The notes beneath the pieces were generated by a model that worked only from the letters and a program-made list of their open reading frames with translations, did not search any database and was not told where the DNA came from. This document shows positions 16,891 to 26,029 of a DNA stretch of 64,000 nt, piece by piece. The stretch's first letter is position 1. The number at the start of each line of letters is the position of its first letter. A program made the position numbers and the translations under genes. Where the stretch lies: NCBI RefSeq assembly GCF_002019855.1, contig NZ_CM007717.1:7015750-7079749 (forward strand). The letters run 5' to 3'. The DNA comes from Streptomyces antibioticus. Its GTDB lineage: Bacteria > Actinomycetota > Actinomycetes > Streptomycetales > Streptomycetaceae.

Positions 16891-18085
16891 GGTCGGGGTA
16901 GAGCTTGAGCGACCGTCTCGGTCTGAGCTGGGTCAGGAACTGCACGCTCAGGTCGCGGCTCGGGTCGATCCAGAAGGTGGTGGTGGCGACGCCGCTCCAG
17001 CCGTAGGTGCCGAGTCCCGAGGGGGCCTGGGTGCGCTCCGGGTCGACGACCACGGAGACGCCCAGGCCGAAGCCGACGCCGTCGTTGCCCGGTTCGTCGT
17101 GGGCGGGGCGGCTGCCGAAGGCGCGCAGGTCGGCGTTGTCCGGCAGATGGTTGCGGGTCATCAGGTCGACCGTCTCCGGGGCGAGCAGACGGACATCGTC
17201 GAGGGTGCCGCGGCGGCGCAGCAGTTCACTGAAGCGGTGGATGTCGTAGGCGGTCGCCACCATGCCGCCGCTGCCCGACAGGAAGCGGGGGCGGCCGGTC
17301 AGCGGCAGTCCGGCGATCGGCTCGATGCCGCCGGTGTCGGTGTCGCCGTACAGCTCGGCCAGGCGGGGCGTCCGGTCGGGGGTGACGTGGAAGCCGGCGT
17401 CGGGCATGCCGAGCGGGTGGAAGATCCGTTCGGTGAGGAAGGTGTCGAGGGGCTGCCCGGAGACGACCTCGATGATCCGGCCGAGCACATTGGTGGCGAC
17501 CGAGTAGTTCCACTGGGTGCCCGGTTCGAACTGGAGCGGCAGACGCGCGTACGCGTCGACGGTCTCCGCGAGATCGGAGCCGGGCAGCACCGCCGACTCC
17601 AGACCGGCCTCGCGGTACAGGGCGTCGACGGGGTGGCAGTGGTAGAAGGCGAAGGTCAGGCCCGCGGTGTGGGTCATCAGATGCCGTACCAGCAACGGCT
17701 GTTCGGCGGGGCGGGTGGTCAGGGCGGTGCCGGAGCCGCCCGCGTACACGCGCCGGTCGGCGAAGGCCGGGAGGTGGTCGGCGACCGGGTCGTCCAGCCC
17801 CAGCCGGCCCTCCTCCATCAGTATGAGCGCGGCGACCGAGGTGACGGGCTTGGTCATCGAGTAGATGCGGTACAGGGTGTCCGCCTCGACGGGCAGCCCG
17901 CGGGCGACATTACGGTGACCGTGCGTGGTGAGGTGCGCGACGCGGCCGCCCCGGGAGACGGCCAGCAGGAACCCGGGCAGCCGCCCCTCGTCCACGAGGT
18001 GGGCCACATGCTGGTCGAGACGGTCCAGCGCCTTCGCGTCCAGTCCGACCTCGATCGGGTCCACCTCTTGCCGCAGCAGTGCCAT
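16856..18085 (-). CDS. Serine hydrolase of the beta-lactamase class C / EstB esterase family
   Basis: 409 residues; ATG at 18085 with GGAGG upstream. The SxxK nucleophile motif is SMTK (about residue 76), the second motif is YSV (NYSVATNVLG), and HTAGL and a C-terminal WSG (YGWSGVATTTFWID) replace the KTG box. There is no signal peptide, so it probably acts in the cytoplasm as an esterase or amidase rather than as a beta-lactamase. Stands alone, convergent with the saccharopine reductase gene. Confidence 0.85.
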   Translation of the reverse strand: MALLRQEVDPIEVGLDAKALDRLDQHVAHLVDEGRLPGFLLAVSRGGRVAHLTTHGHRNVARGLPVEADTLYRIYSMTKPVTSVAALILMEEGRLGLDDPVADHLPAFADRRVYAGGSGTALTTRPAEQPLLVRHLMTHTAGLTFAFYHCHPVDALYREAGLESAVLPGSDLAETVDAYARLPLQFEPGTQWNYSVATNVLGRIIEVVSGQPLDTFLTERIFHPLGMPDAGFHVTPDRTPRLAELYGDTDTGGIEPIAGLPLTGRPRFLSGSGGMVATAYDIHRFSELLRRRGTLDDVRLLAPETVDLMTRNHLPDNADLRAFGSRPAHDEPGNDGVGFGLGVSVVVDPERTQAPSGLGTYGWSGVATTTFWIDPSRDLSVQFLTQLRPRRSLKLYPDLKRLVHEAVTD

Positions 18086-18142
18086 CGTCTACCTCCGGTG
18101 CGCTCGTGCGAGGTACGGTCCGGCCGGTCACGCCGGACGATC

Positions 18143-19570
18143 TCAGTGCCCATCGTTGCCCAGGGAACGGGCGTAGGGACCCGTTTCCCGTCCGTGCCCC
18201 GTGTGGGGTGTGTCGCTCTTTGCGGCCTGTGCAGCGGCCCCGACGTGCGGTGAACGCCCGGGCAGGGCCCGGCAGACCGGCAGGGCGGCCAGCGCCGCGA
18301 CGGCCAGCAGCACCAGCGGCGAGCGGCCCGCGCCGGTGCCCATCAGCACGGTCGCGGCCGCCACGCCCAGCGCGGGACCGACGTTCATCGCCGTCTGCTG
18401 CAACCCGCCCGCCACGCCCGCCGACGCCACGGGGGCCCGGCGTACGACGACATGGGTGGCCGCGACCATCACGGTGCCGAACCCGGCGCCGACCAGCGCG
18501 AACCCGGCGCAGAACAGGACCGGTCCCGGGGCCGCGGCCAGCACGAGCAGACCGGCGGCGAGCAGGACGGTGGCCCCCGTGACCGTGGCGCGGGCCCCGG
18601 CCCGGCGCAGCAGGACGGCCGACACCGGCGCGGCGCCGATCAGCAGGACCGGCAGGGGCAGGGCGAGCAGGGCGCTGTGCAGCGGGGTCAGACCGAGGCC
18701 GTCCTGGAGGACGTAGACGCAGGCGAACAGGCCGCCGTTGAGGGCCGCCGACACCGTGACCAGCAGCAGGAGCGCGGCGCCGACGGCGGGGGAGCCGATG
18801 ACGTCCGCGGGCAGCGTCGGTGCGGGGGCGCGGCGCTCGTGCCGGACGAAGGCGGCCCCGGCGAGCAGGGCGGCGGGCGCCGACCAGGTCAGGTGGGGGA
18901 GGGTGACGAGGGTGTGCACCAGGCACGCAAGGGACGTGCCGAGCAGCAGGGCGCCGGGGAGGTCCAGGGGCCCGGCTGCGGACGGGCGCGCCTTCTCGCC
19001 CGAGGTGCCGGTCGCCGGTCGCCGTTTCTCCCGGGAGGCGAGGGCGAGCGCGCCGAACAGCAGGGTGGGCGCGAGGTTCAGCAGGAACACCGACCGCCAG
19101 CCGAACTCCGTGGCGAGCGCCCCGCCGACCACCGGCCCCGCGGCCGCCGCCACCCCGATGGCCGCCGTCCGTACGGCGATCGGGGTGCGCAGCCGGTCGG
19201 GCGGATAGGCGGTGCGCAGCATCCCGAGGGTGGCCGGTTGCAGCAGCGCCCCGAACACCCCCTGTGCCACCCGCAGTCCGATCACCCAGCGCACGTCGGG
19301 CGCCGCCACGATGCCCGCCGACGCGGCGCCGAAGCCGAGCATGCCGATACCGAAGACCCGGCGGTGTCCGTAGCGGTCGCCGAGCCGTCCGGCGAACACC
19401 AACAGGGCCGCCACGGCGACGAGATAGCCGGTGCCGGTCCACTGGACCTGGGCGACCGAGGCGTGCAGATCGTGCCGCAGGGTGGGCTGGGCGACGGTGA
19501 GCGCGGTGCCGTCGAGCGCGACGATCGCGGCGCCCGCCACACTGCTCGCCAGCGTCAGGGGCCGCCTCAC
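18143..19570 (-). CDS. MFS drug-efflux transporter (DHA2-type)
   Basis: 475 residues from the GTG at 19570, which overlaps the TetR stop (GTGA) and follows GGAGGACGG. About 12-14 hydrophobic helices; MFS motif A is GRLGDRYGHRRVFGIGM and motif C-like glycines lie in AAGPVVGGALATEFGWRSVF. Such pumps expel drugs or metabolites with proton antiport. Coupling to the upstream TetR gene with palindromic operators indicates ligand-induced expression. Confidence 0.88.
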   Translation of the reverse strand: MRRPLTLASSVAGAAIVALDGTALTVAQPTLRHDLHASVAQVQWTGTGYLVAVAALLVFAGRLGDRYGHRRVFGIGMLGFGAASAGIVAAPDVRWVIGLRVAQGVFGALLQPATLGMLRTAYPPDRLRTPIAVRTAAIGVAAAAGPVVGGALATEFGWRSVFLLNLAPTLLFGALALASREKRRPATGTSGEKARPSAAGPLDLPGALLLGTSLACLVHTLVTLPHLTWSAPAALLAGAAFVRHERRAPAPTLPADVIGSPAVGAALLLLVTVSAALNGGLFACVYVLQDGLGLTPLHSALLALPLPVLLIGAAPVSAVLLRRAGARATVTGATVLLAAGLLVLAAAPGPVLFCAGFALVGAGFGTVMVAATHVVVRRAPVASAGVAGGLQQTAMNVGPALGVAAATVLMGTGAGRSPLVLLAVAALAALPVCRALPGRSPHVGAAAQAAKSDTPHTGHGRETGPYARSLGNDGH

Positions 19571-20169
19571 CGGCCGTCCTCCGGTCCGAGGTGCGCGTCC
19601 AGCGCGGTGCGCAGCAGTGGGGTGAAGTCGGCGGCCCCGGTGGCGAGTTGGAGGCTGCCCCAGCCCCAGAGCTGGGCGATGCCGTGCAGGTTCGCCCACA
19701 GCGCGGCGGCGACCGCGCGGGCCTCGGAGGGGGACGACTCGGGTCCGCGGACCCGTCCGACCAGCTCCACCAGGACGCCGAACAGCGGCAGGCTGGTGTC
19801 CCGCAGCCGCAGATGGCCGCTCTCCAGCAGATCGTGACGGAACATCAGCTCGTACATGCCGGCGTTGTCGAGAGCGAACTCCAGGTAGGTGCGCCCCAGT
19901 TCGGAGAGCTGGGTCCGCGAGCCCGCGGTGCCGTCGCCGAGGGCCGTGGTCACCCGGACGGCCAGCTCGGTGAAACCGCGGCGGGCGATGGCCGACAGCA
20001 GCTCCAGATGGGTGGGGAAGTAGCGGCGCGGCGCCCCGTGCGAGACCCCGGCCCGGCGGGCGATCTCCCGCAGCGTCAGCGCGCCGGCGCCCTCCAGGGC
20101 CACCAGGTCCACGCCGACGTCGACGAGACGGGTGCGGAGGTCCGGTCCTGGCTTCTCGGGATCGCTCAT
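19567..20169 (-). CDS. TetR-family transcriptional regulator
   Basis: 200 residues from the ATG at 20169; a GTG two codons upstream is possible. N-terminal helix-turn-helix LTLREIARRAGVSHGAPRRYFPTHLELLSAIA; the C-terminal domain is of the WHG type (LWANLHGIAQLWGWGSL). It likely represses itself, the efflux gene and perhaps the divergent PPOX gene through the two palindromes at its start. Translationally coupled to the MFS gene. Confidence 0.9.
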   Translation of the reverse strand: MSDPEKPGPDLRTRLVDVGVDLVALEGAGALTLREIARRAGVSHGAPRRYFPTHLELLSAIARRGFTELAVRVTTALGDGTAGSRTQLSELGRTYLEFALDNAGMYELMFRHDLLESGHLRLRDTSLPLFGVLVELVGRVRGPESSPSEARAVAAALWANLHGIAQLWGWGSLQLATGAADFTPLLRTALDAHLGPEDGR

Positions 20170-20205
20170 AGACACTGTCTACCAGGCGGGAATAGACAGT
20201 GTCTA
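20169..20205. promoter_or_regulatory. Twin TetR operators
   Basis: Two perfect 13 bp palindromes, TAGACACTGTCTA (20169-20181) and TAGACAGTGTCTA (20193-20205), lie with centres 24 bp apart in the divergent promoter region. The first overlaps the TetR start codon. Spacing is close to two helical turns, so two dimers would bind the same face. Confidence 0.85.
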
Positions 20206-20254
20206 CTCATCGGTCGGGGGAATGTGGCGCGGGCCGCGCCCTGTTGTGCGGGAC

Positions 20255-20695
20255 ATGACTCAGGACACGACCCGCCACGCGCTGCTCGCCCTGCTCTCCG
20301 AGGGCCGCAGCGGCGTACTGGTCACCCTCAAGCGCGACGGACGGCCCCAGTTGTCGAACGTCACCCACCACTACTACCCGGACGAGGAGGTCGTCCGGAT
20401 CTCCGTCACCGACGGCCGCGCCAAGACCCGCAACCTGCGCCGTGACCCGCGCGCGTCCTTCCACGTCACCACCCCGGACCACCGCGCCTACACGGTCGTC
20501 GAGGCCACCGCCGACCTGACGCCCGTCGCCGAGGACCCCTACGACGCCACCGTGGAGGAACTGGTCCGCCTGTACCGCGACGTCCTGGGCGAGCACCCCG
20601 ACTGGGAGGACTACCGCGCCGCGATGGTCCGCGACCGCCGCCTGGTGGTGCGGCTGCGCGTGGAGCGGGCGTACGGGATTCCTACTGGCGGCTGA
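20255..20695 (+). CDS. PPOX-class (F420-dependent) oxidoreductase
   Basis: 146 residues, ATG at 20255. Split-barrel flavin fold of the PPOX type: GVLVTLKRDGRPQLSNVTHHY, the ISVTDGRAKTRNLRRDPRASF block and the C-terminal RLRVERAYG are characteristic of the F420-binding branch. Probably reduces or modifies a small molecule using F420H2. Divergent from the TetR gene and probably under the same operators; its 3' end overlaps the following minus-strand gene by 14 bp. Confidence 0.83.
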   Translation: MTQDTTRHALLALLSEGRSGVLVTLKRDGRPQLSNVTHHYYPDEEVVRISVTDGRAKTRNLRRDPRASFHVTTPDHRAYTVVEATADLTPVAEDPYDATVEELVRLYRDVLGEHPDWEDYRAAMVRDRRLVVRLRVERAYGIPTGG

Positions 20696-22387
20696 CGGTC
20701 CTCGTCACGCCCGCCAGGACGGTCGTCGCCAGGATCCAGCCGGTGACCACGAGGACGTACGCCAGCGTCCGGTACCCGCCGGTCGGGGCGAACGCGCTCT
20801 CCTGTCCGAAGGAGATCACCGGCAGCAGCAGGTCCAGCGTGTAGAACACCGGGTCGAACTCCGGTGCCTCGCCCGGCTTCAGCGGCGGCGGGGGGTGCCC
20901 GGCGAAGGCGAGCGAGCCGACCGCGAGCAGGGACAGCAGCCAGCCGGCGGCCCGCAGCGGGCGGAAGCCGTAGCCGACGGCCGCGTCCTGGAGCCGGCCC
21001 CACACCCGCCCGTACCAGGGGAGCGTGGAGCGGCGGCGGCGCTGCTTGGCGAGCTGGACCAGCCGGGCGGCCTGGTCGTCGCCGATCCGCCGGTACGCGG
21101 CCGTCAACTGCTCGTAGGCGTGCGGGTCGAAGCCCTCGCCGTCGCGCTCCAGCATCGGCAGCCGGCGCTCGGCGGGTTCGTGCGGCGTCAGGAACGTGTA
21201 GGTGAGGTCTTAGGGCCTGTCTGACAATTCCCGCCTGCCTCGCGACGCCATGCACGCACTCTCGCCGCACCGGGCGCAGACCCAAGTACGTCCAGTACGA
21301 GGGTCTACGCCCGGCACGCCGAGAGCACGCACCTGACGCCGCGAGGCCGCCCTCCGGGCGACGACGGGAATTGTCAGACAGGCCCTAGCAGCCGCACCTG
21401 GTCGGGCAGCATCGCCGGGTCCAGATCGAGCTGGTTGATCTCGGCCCGCCGCAGGTTCAGCATGCCCTGGACCCGCGGTCCCCGGCCCAGCCAGAACTCG
21501 CCGATCACACTGCTGCTGATCCGCAGCGCGGTGCCGCCCGGGTTGGACAGCCGGGCGTCCAGCAGATCGACACGGCCGGGTATCCGGGCGCCGCGCAGTT
21601 CGATCCGGCCCTCGGCGCGCAGCCTGCGGGCGAGCAGATTGGCGCCGATCTCGACGGCCTCCGCGTCCAGGACGGTCCGGCCCGGGTGGGACAGGTCGGC
21701 GTCCTCCAGGTCGAGCGAACCGGCGACTCCGGCACCGTCGAGCCGGACCGCGCCGCGGGCGTGCAGGCCGCGGGCGCACAGGTCGTCGTCCACGGAGATC
21801 TGGTTGAGCTGGAGCACCGGCCCGGGCCCGCCCTCGGGGAGGATCTCCACGTCCTCCAGGAACAGCGCCCCGGCGATCTGCGCCCCGTCGAGCCGCACGG
21901 GCCCGTCGAAGCGGCAGCGCGTGAGCCGCAGGCTGCCGTCGATCCGGCTCCTGGTCATCGACAGACCGGGCATCTCGGAGTCGCGCAGGCTCAGATAGCG
22001 CACATGGGCGCCGGTGAGGTCCGGCGGCGCCGTGAAGCGGCAGTCGGTGAGATGGACGACGCTGTCGACAGTGGCGTACCGCAGGTCCAGTGCGCCGGTG
22101 ATCCGGGCCCCGCGGACCTTCACGGCGGCTATCTCCCCCGGCTCCCGGGGCCCGTTGAGAAGCAGCGCCCGCAACACCGAGGCCCGCACGGTCCGTTCGG
22201 TGTCCTCGCCGTCGTCACGGAAGTCCACCTCCGCGCCCGTGGCGAAGGCCCGCCGGACGCGCCGCTCGGCCGGTGTCAACCTGCTGTAGGCGCAGGCCCA
22301 CTCGGCGTCGCCCGGCTGACGGTGTGCCGCAGATGCCGGTGCCGACCCCGGCCGCGACAACTGGCGCTGCGCACACGGGGCCTGCAT
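20682..22387 (-). pseudogene. Beta-helix/membrane protein gene split by a MITE
   Basis: Two minus-strand halves belong to one Streptomyces-type protein. The N-terminal part (22387 down to 21388) has repeated short motifs such as ARITGALDL and ARIPGRVDLLDA, like a right-handed beta-helix. The C-terminal part (21210 down to 20682) has KQRRRR and two membrane helices. A 173 bp element at 21213-21385 puts a TGA in frame (21374). Even with the element and one TA removed, the halves are one base out of frame, so a second small change is likely. Homologues are often labelled membrane-associated oxidoreductases, without proof. The exact start is unsure. Confidence 0.75.
21213..21385. mobile_element. 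173 bp MITE with perfect 21 bp terminal inverted repeats
   Basis: The left end GGGCCTGTCTGACAATTCCCG (21213-21233) is exactly inverted at 21365-21385, and a TA dinucleotide flanks both ends (21211-21212, 21386-21387). It encodes no protein and could fold into one long hairpin. The ends and TA target resemble the IS5/IS427 or IS630 groups, so a transposase elsewhere in the genome would move it. Confidence 0.9.
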
Positions 22388-22570
22388 CAGACGGGTCGTC
22401 AGGAGCCGTTCGAGGAGGTCGGCGTGAGCGATCGATCCTGCGTCCGTCTCGGCCACCGGCCCGCACGGCCGGGCGCGCGCTCGGAGAGCCGCCCGATCTT
22501 CTCGGCCGACCGCCGGGACGGCCACCGGCCCGGCGGCCGCCCCGGCGGCAAGGGCCTAGGCCCCGTCGGG

Positions 22571-23452
22571 CTACTCCTTCGCCGACTCGACCGCGTGGCC
22601 GCCGAACTGGTTGCGCAGGGCCGCGATCATCTTCATCTGCGGGGAGTCGTCCTGACGCGAGCTGAAGCGGGCGAACAGCGAGGCGGTGATCGCGGGCAGC
22701 GGCACAGCGTTGTCGATCGCGGCCTCGACCGTCCAGCGGCCCTCGCCCGAGTCCTGCGCCCAGCCCCGCAGCTTGTCGAGGTGCTCGTCCTCGTCCAGGG
22801 CGTTGACCGCGAGGTCGAGCAGCCAGGAGCGGATGACGGTGCCCTCCTGCCAGGACCGGAAGACCTCGCGTACGTCCGTGACCGAGTCGACCTTCTCCAG
22901 CAGCTCCCAGCCCTCGGCGTACGCCTGCATCATGGCGTACTCGATGCCGTTGTGGACCATCTTCGAGAAGTGCCCGGCGCCGACCTTGCCCGCGTGGACA
23001 TAGCCGTACGGCCCGTCCGGCTTGAGGGCGTCGAAGATCGGCCGGAGCCGGTCGACGTGCTCGCTGTCGCCGCCGACCATGAGGGCGTAGCCGTTCTCCA
23101 GGCCCCACACACCGCCGGAGACACCGGCGTCGACGAAACCGATGCCCTTGGCGCCGAGTTCGGCGGCGTGCTTCTCGTCGTCCGTCCAGCGGGAGTTGCC
23201 GCCGTCCACGACGGTGTCGCCGGCCTCCAGCAGGCCGCCGAGTTCGTCGATGACGGACTGGGTGGCGGCGCCGGCCGGGACCATCACCCAGACGGTGCGC
23301 GGCGCGTCGAGCCGCTCGACCAGTTCCGCGAGGTCCTGGACGTCGGTGAGGTCGGGGTTGCGGTCGTACCCGATGACGGTGTGGCCGGCGCGGCGGATCC
23401 GCTCGCGCATGTTGCCGCCCATCTTGCCGAGACCAATCAGACCGAGCTGCAT
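22571..23452 (-). CDS. gnd: 6-phosphogluconate dehydrogenase, decarboxylating, short (GndA/YqeC-like) type
   Basis: 293 residues from the ATG at 23452. NAD(P)-binding GLIGLGKMGGNM at the N-terminus, substrate motifs GNSRWTDD and GVSGGVWGLENGYALMVGG, and the catalytic-lysine block GAGHFSKMVHNGIEYAMMQAYAEG. The length (~300, not ~470) puts it in the short class typical of Streptomyces. It makes ribulose 5-phosphate, CO2 and reduced cofactor. Last gene of the operon, eight bases after pgi. Confidence 0.95.
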   Translation of the reverse strand: MQLGLIGLGKMGGNMRERIRRAGHTVIGYDRNPDLTDVQDLAELVERLDAPRTVWVMVPAGAATQSVIDELGGLLEAGDTVVDGGNSRWTDDEKHAAELGAKGIGFVDAGVSGGVWGLENGYALMVGGDSEHVDRLRPIFDALKPDGPYGYVHAGKVGAGHFSKMVHNGIEYAMMQAYAEGWELLEKVDSVTDVREVFRSWQEGTVIRSWLLDLAVNALDEDEHLDKLRGWAQDSGEGRWTVEAAIDNAVPLPAITASLFARFSSRQDDSPQMKMIAALRNQFGGHAVESAKE

Positions 23453-23460
23453 GTCGTTCA

Positions 23461-25101
23461 CTACTTCCTGAGTTCGCGGTAGGCGGCCACGAGGGCGGCG
23501 GTGGAGGGGTCGAGACCGGGGACGTCGGCGCCGTCGGTCAGGGCGGGCTCGACGCGCTTGGCGAGGACCTTGCCGAGTTCCACGCCCCACTGGTCGAAGG
23601 AGTCGATGTTCCAGACGGCGCCCTGGACGAACACCTTGTGCTCGTAGAGGGCGATGAGCTGGCCGAGGACCGAGGGGGTCAGCTCCCGGGCCAGGATCGT
23701 GGTCGTGGGGTGGTCGCCCTTGAAGGTCTTGTGGGCGACCAGTTCCTCGGGCACGCCCTCGCCACGGACCTCGTCGGGTGTCTTGCCGAAGGCCAGCGCC
23801 TGCGTCTGGGCGAAGAAGTTCGCCATCAACAGGTCGTGCTGCGCGGCCAGTTCACCGCTCAGCTCCGGCACCGGCCGGGCGAAGCCGATGAAGTCCGCCG
23901 GGATCAGCTTCGTGCCCTGGTGGATCAACTGGTAGTAGGCGTGCTGCCCGTTGGTGCCCGGCGTGCCCCACACCACCGGCCCGGTCTGCCACTGCACGGG
24001 GCGGCCCTCGCGGTCCACCGACTTGCCGTTGGACTCCATGTCGAGCTGCTGGAGATAGGAGGTGAACTTGGACAGGTAGTGCGAGTACGGCAGCACCGCG
24101 TGCGACTGCGCGTCGAAGAAATTGCCGTACCAGATGCCCAGCAGGCCCAGCAGCAGCGGGACGTTGGACTCGGGAGGCGCGGTGCGGAAGTGCTCGTCGA
24201 CGAGGTGGAAGCCGTCCAGCAGCTCCCGGAAGTTCGCCGGGCCGATGGCCAGCATCAGCGACAGGCCGATCGCCGAGTCGAAGGAGTAGCGGCCGCCGAC
24301 CCAGTTCCAGAACTCGAACATGTTCGCCGTGTCGATGCCGAAGTCCGCGACCTTCCCGGCGTTGGTCGACAGCGCGACGAAGTGCTTCGCCACGGCCTTG
24401 TCGTCCCCGCCCAGAGCCTCGACCAGCCAGGAGCGGGCCGAGGTGGCGTTGGTGATCGTCTCGATGGTGGTGAAGGTCTTGGACGCGACGATGAACAGCG
24501 TCTCGGCCGGGTCCAGGTCGCGGACCGCCTCGTGCAGGTCGGCGCCGTCCACGTTCGACACGAACCGGCAGGTCAACGAGCGGTCCGTGGAGGCCCGCAG
24601 CGCCTCGTAGGCCATCGCGGGGCCGAGGTCGGAGCCGCCGATGCCGATGTTGACGACGTTCCTGATGCGCCTGCCGGTGTGACCGGTCCAGTGCCCGGAG
24701 CGGACCTCCTCCGCGAAGGCCGTCATCCGGTCGAGGACCCGGTGCACCTTGGGCACGACGTTCTCGCCGTCGACCTCGATCACCGCGTCCCGGGGGGCGC
24801 GCAGCGCGGTGTGCAGGACCGCGCGGTCCTCGGTGGTGTTGATCCTCTCGCCGCGGAACATGGCGTCCCGCAGCCCGAACACATCGGTGGCGGCGGCGAG
24901 TTCCTGGAGCAGGGCCAGCGTCTCGTCGGTCACCAGGTTCTTCGAGTAGTCGACGAGCAGATCGCCGACGCGCACCACGTACCGCTCCGCGCGCCCGGGG
25001 TCCGTCGCGAACAGCTCACGCAGCCCCGCCTGCCACCGGGCCCGGTGGTCCTCCAGGGCGGTCCACTCGGGCCGCCGGACGAGCAGGGGAGTCTCAGGCA
25101 T
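23461..25101 (-). CDS. pgi: Glucose-6-phosphate isomerase
   Basis: 546 residues, normal length. Signatures include IGIGGSDLGPAMAYEAL, SKTFTTIETITNA, the catalytic Glu in LDMESNGK, the ring-opening His in GTNGQH, and the C-terminal Lys region SFDQWGVELGK. Interconverts glucose 6-phosphate and fructose 6-phosphate. Start overlaps the end of opcA by eight bases, so it is co-translated within the pentose-phosphate operon. Confidence 0.96.
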   Translation of the reverse strand: MPETPLLVRRPEWTALEDHRARWQAGLRELFATDPGRAERYVVRVGDLLVDYSKNLVTDETLALLQELAAATDVFGLRDAMFRGERINTTEDRAVLHTALRAPRDAVIEVDGENVVPKVHRVLDRMTAFAEEVRSGHWTGHTGRRIRNVVNIGIGGSDLGPAMAYEALRASTDRSLTCRFVSNVDGADLHEAVRDLDPAETLFIVASKTFTTIETITNATSARSWLVEALGGDDKAVAKHFVALSTNAGKVADFGIDTANMFEFWNWVGGRYSFDSAIGLSLMLAIGPANFRELLDGFHLVDEHFRTAPPESNVPLLLGLLGIWYGNFFDAQSHAVLPYSHYLSKFTSYLQQLDMESNGKSVDREGRPVQWQTGPVVWGTPGTNGQHAYYQLIHQGTKLIPADFIGFARPVPELSGELAAQHDLLMANFFAQTQALAFGKTPDEVRGEGVPEELVAHKTFKGDHPTTTILARELTPSVLGQLIALYEHKVFVQGAVWNIDSFDQWGVELGKVLAKRVEPALTDGADVPGLDPSTAALVAAYRELRK

Positions 25102-26029
25102 GGGAGGCGGTCTCCTTGGTGCCCTCGCCCCGCAGGGCGACGGCGTACATCTCGTCCGCGTCGAGGCGCCGCAGCTCCTCGGCGATGAGTTCGGAGGTGG
25201 TGCGGACCTTCAGCGCCAGGGTGCGCGAGGGCTGCCCCGGCAGGGACAGCGTGGCCAGCGGGCCCTCGGGGCGGTCGATGACGATGTCGCCGTCCGCGGT
25301 GCCCAGGCGTACGGCGGTGACGACCGGCCCCGCGGTGACGACCCGGTCGATCGTCACGCCGAGGCGCGCCTCCAGCCAGCGCGCCAGCAGCTCGGCGGCC
25401 GGGTTGTCGGCCTCGGCCTCCACCGCGCCCGAGACGATCGGCACCCGTGCCTGGTCCAGGGCCGCCGCCAGCATGGAGCGCCACGGGGTCAGCCGGGTCC
25501 AGGCGAGGTCGGTGTCGCCGGGGGCGTAGGTGCGGATGCGGGCCCGCAGCGCCTCCAGCGGGTTCTCCACGGCGTACAGGTCGGTGATCCGGCGCTGGGC
25601 CAGCGCGCCCAGCGGGTCCTTGGACGGGTTCTCCGGCGCGTCCACCGGCCACCAGACGACGACGGGCGCGTCCGGCAGCAGCAGCGGCAGCACCACCGAG
25701 TCGGCGTGGTCGGACACCTCGCCGTAGGTGCGCAGGACGACCGTCTCGCCGGTGCCGGCCTCCGAGCCCACCCGGACCTCGGCGTCCAGCCGGGACTGCG
25801 TGCGCTCCCGAGGGGTGCGGGCGTGGCGCTTGATGACGACCAGCGTGCGCGAGGGGTGCTCGTGCGACGCCTCCTCGGCGGCCTTGATCGCGTCGTAGGC
25901 GTTCTCCTCGTCCGTGACGATCACCATCGTCAGGACCATGCCCACGGCGGGGGTGCCGATGGCGCGGCGCCCCTTCACCAGCGCCTTGTTGATCTTGCTT
26001 GCCGTGGTGTCGGTCAGGTCGATCTTCAT
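25094..26029 (-). CDS. opcA: Glucose-6-phosphate dehydrogenase assembly protein OpcA
   Basis: 311 residues with the actinobacterial OpcA pattern: MKIDLTDTTASKINKALV at the N-terminus, VMVLTVIV-like core, and VVWWPVDAPENPSKDPLGALAQRRITDL. OpcA supports assembly and redox control of Zwf. Gene overlaps zwf by ATGA and pgi by eight bases. Confidence 0.94.
   Translation of the reverse strand: MKIDLTDTTASKINKALVKGRRAIGTPAVGMVLTMVIVTDEENAYDAIKAAEEASHEHPSRTLVVIKRHARTPRERTQSRLDAEVRVGSEAGTGETVVLRTYGEVSDHADSVVLPLLLPDAPVVVWWPVDAPENPSKDPLGALAQRRITDLYAVENPLEALRARIRTYAPGDTDLAWTRLTPWRSMLAAALDQARVPIVSGAVEAEADNPAAELLARWLEARLGVTIDRVVTAGPVVTAVRLGTADGDIVIDRPEGPLATLSLPGQPSRTLALKVRTTSELIAEELRRLDADEMYAVALRGEGTKETASHA

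Noticed and set aside
23932..23990. Possible loss of the catalytic Glu in glucose-6-phosphate isomerase (GTPG in place of GEPG)
   Set aside because: The catalytic Glu lies elsewhere, in LDMESNGK, and is present; the His in GTNGQH is also kept.
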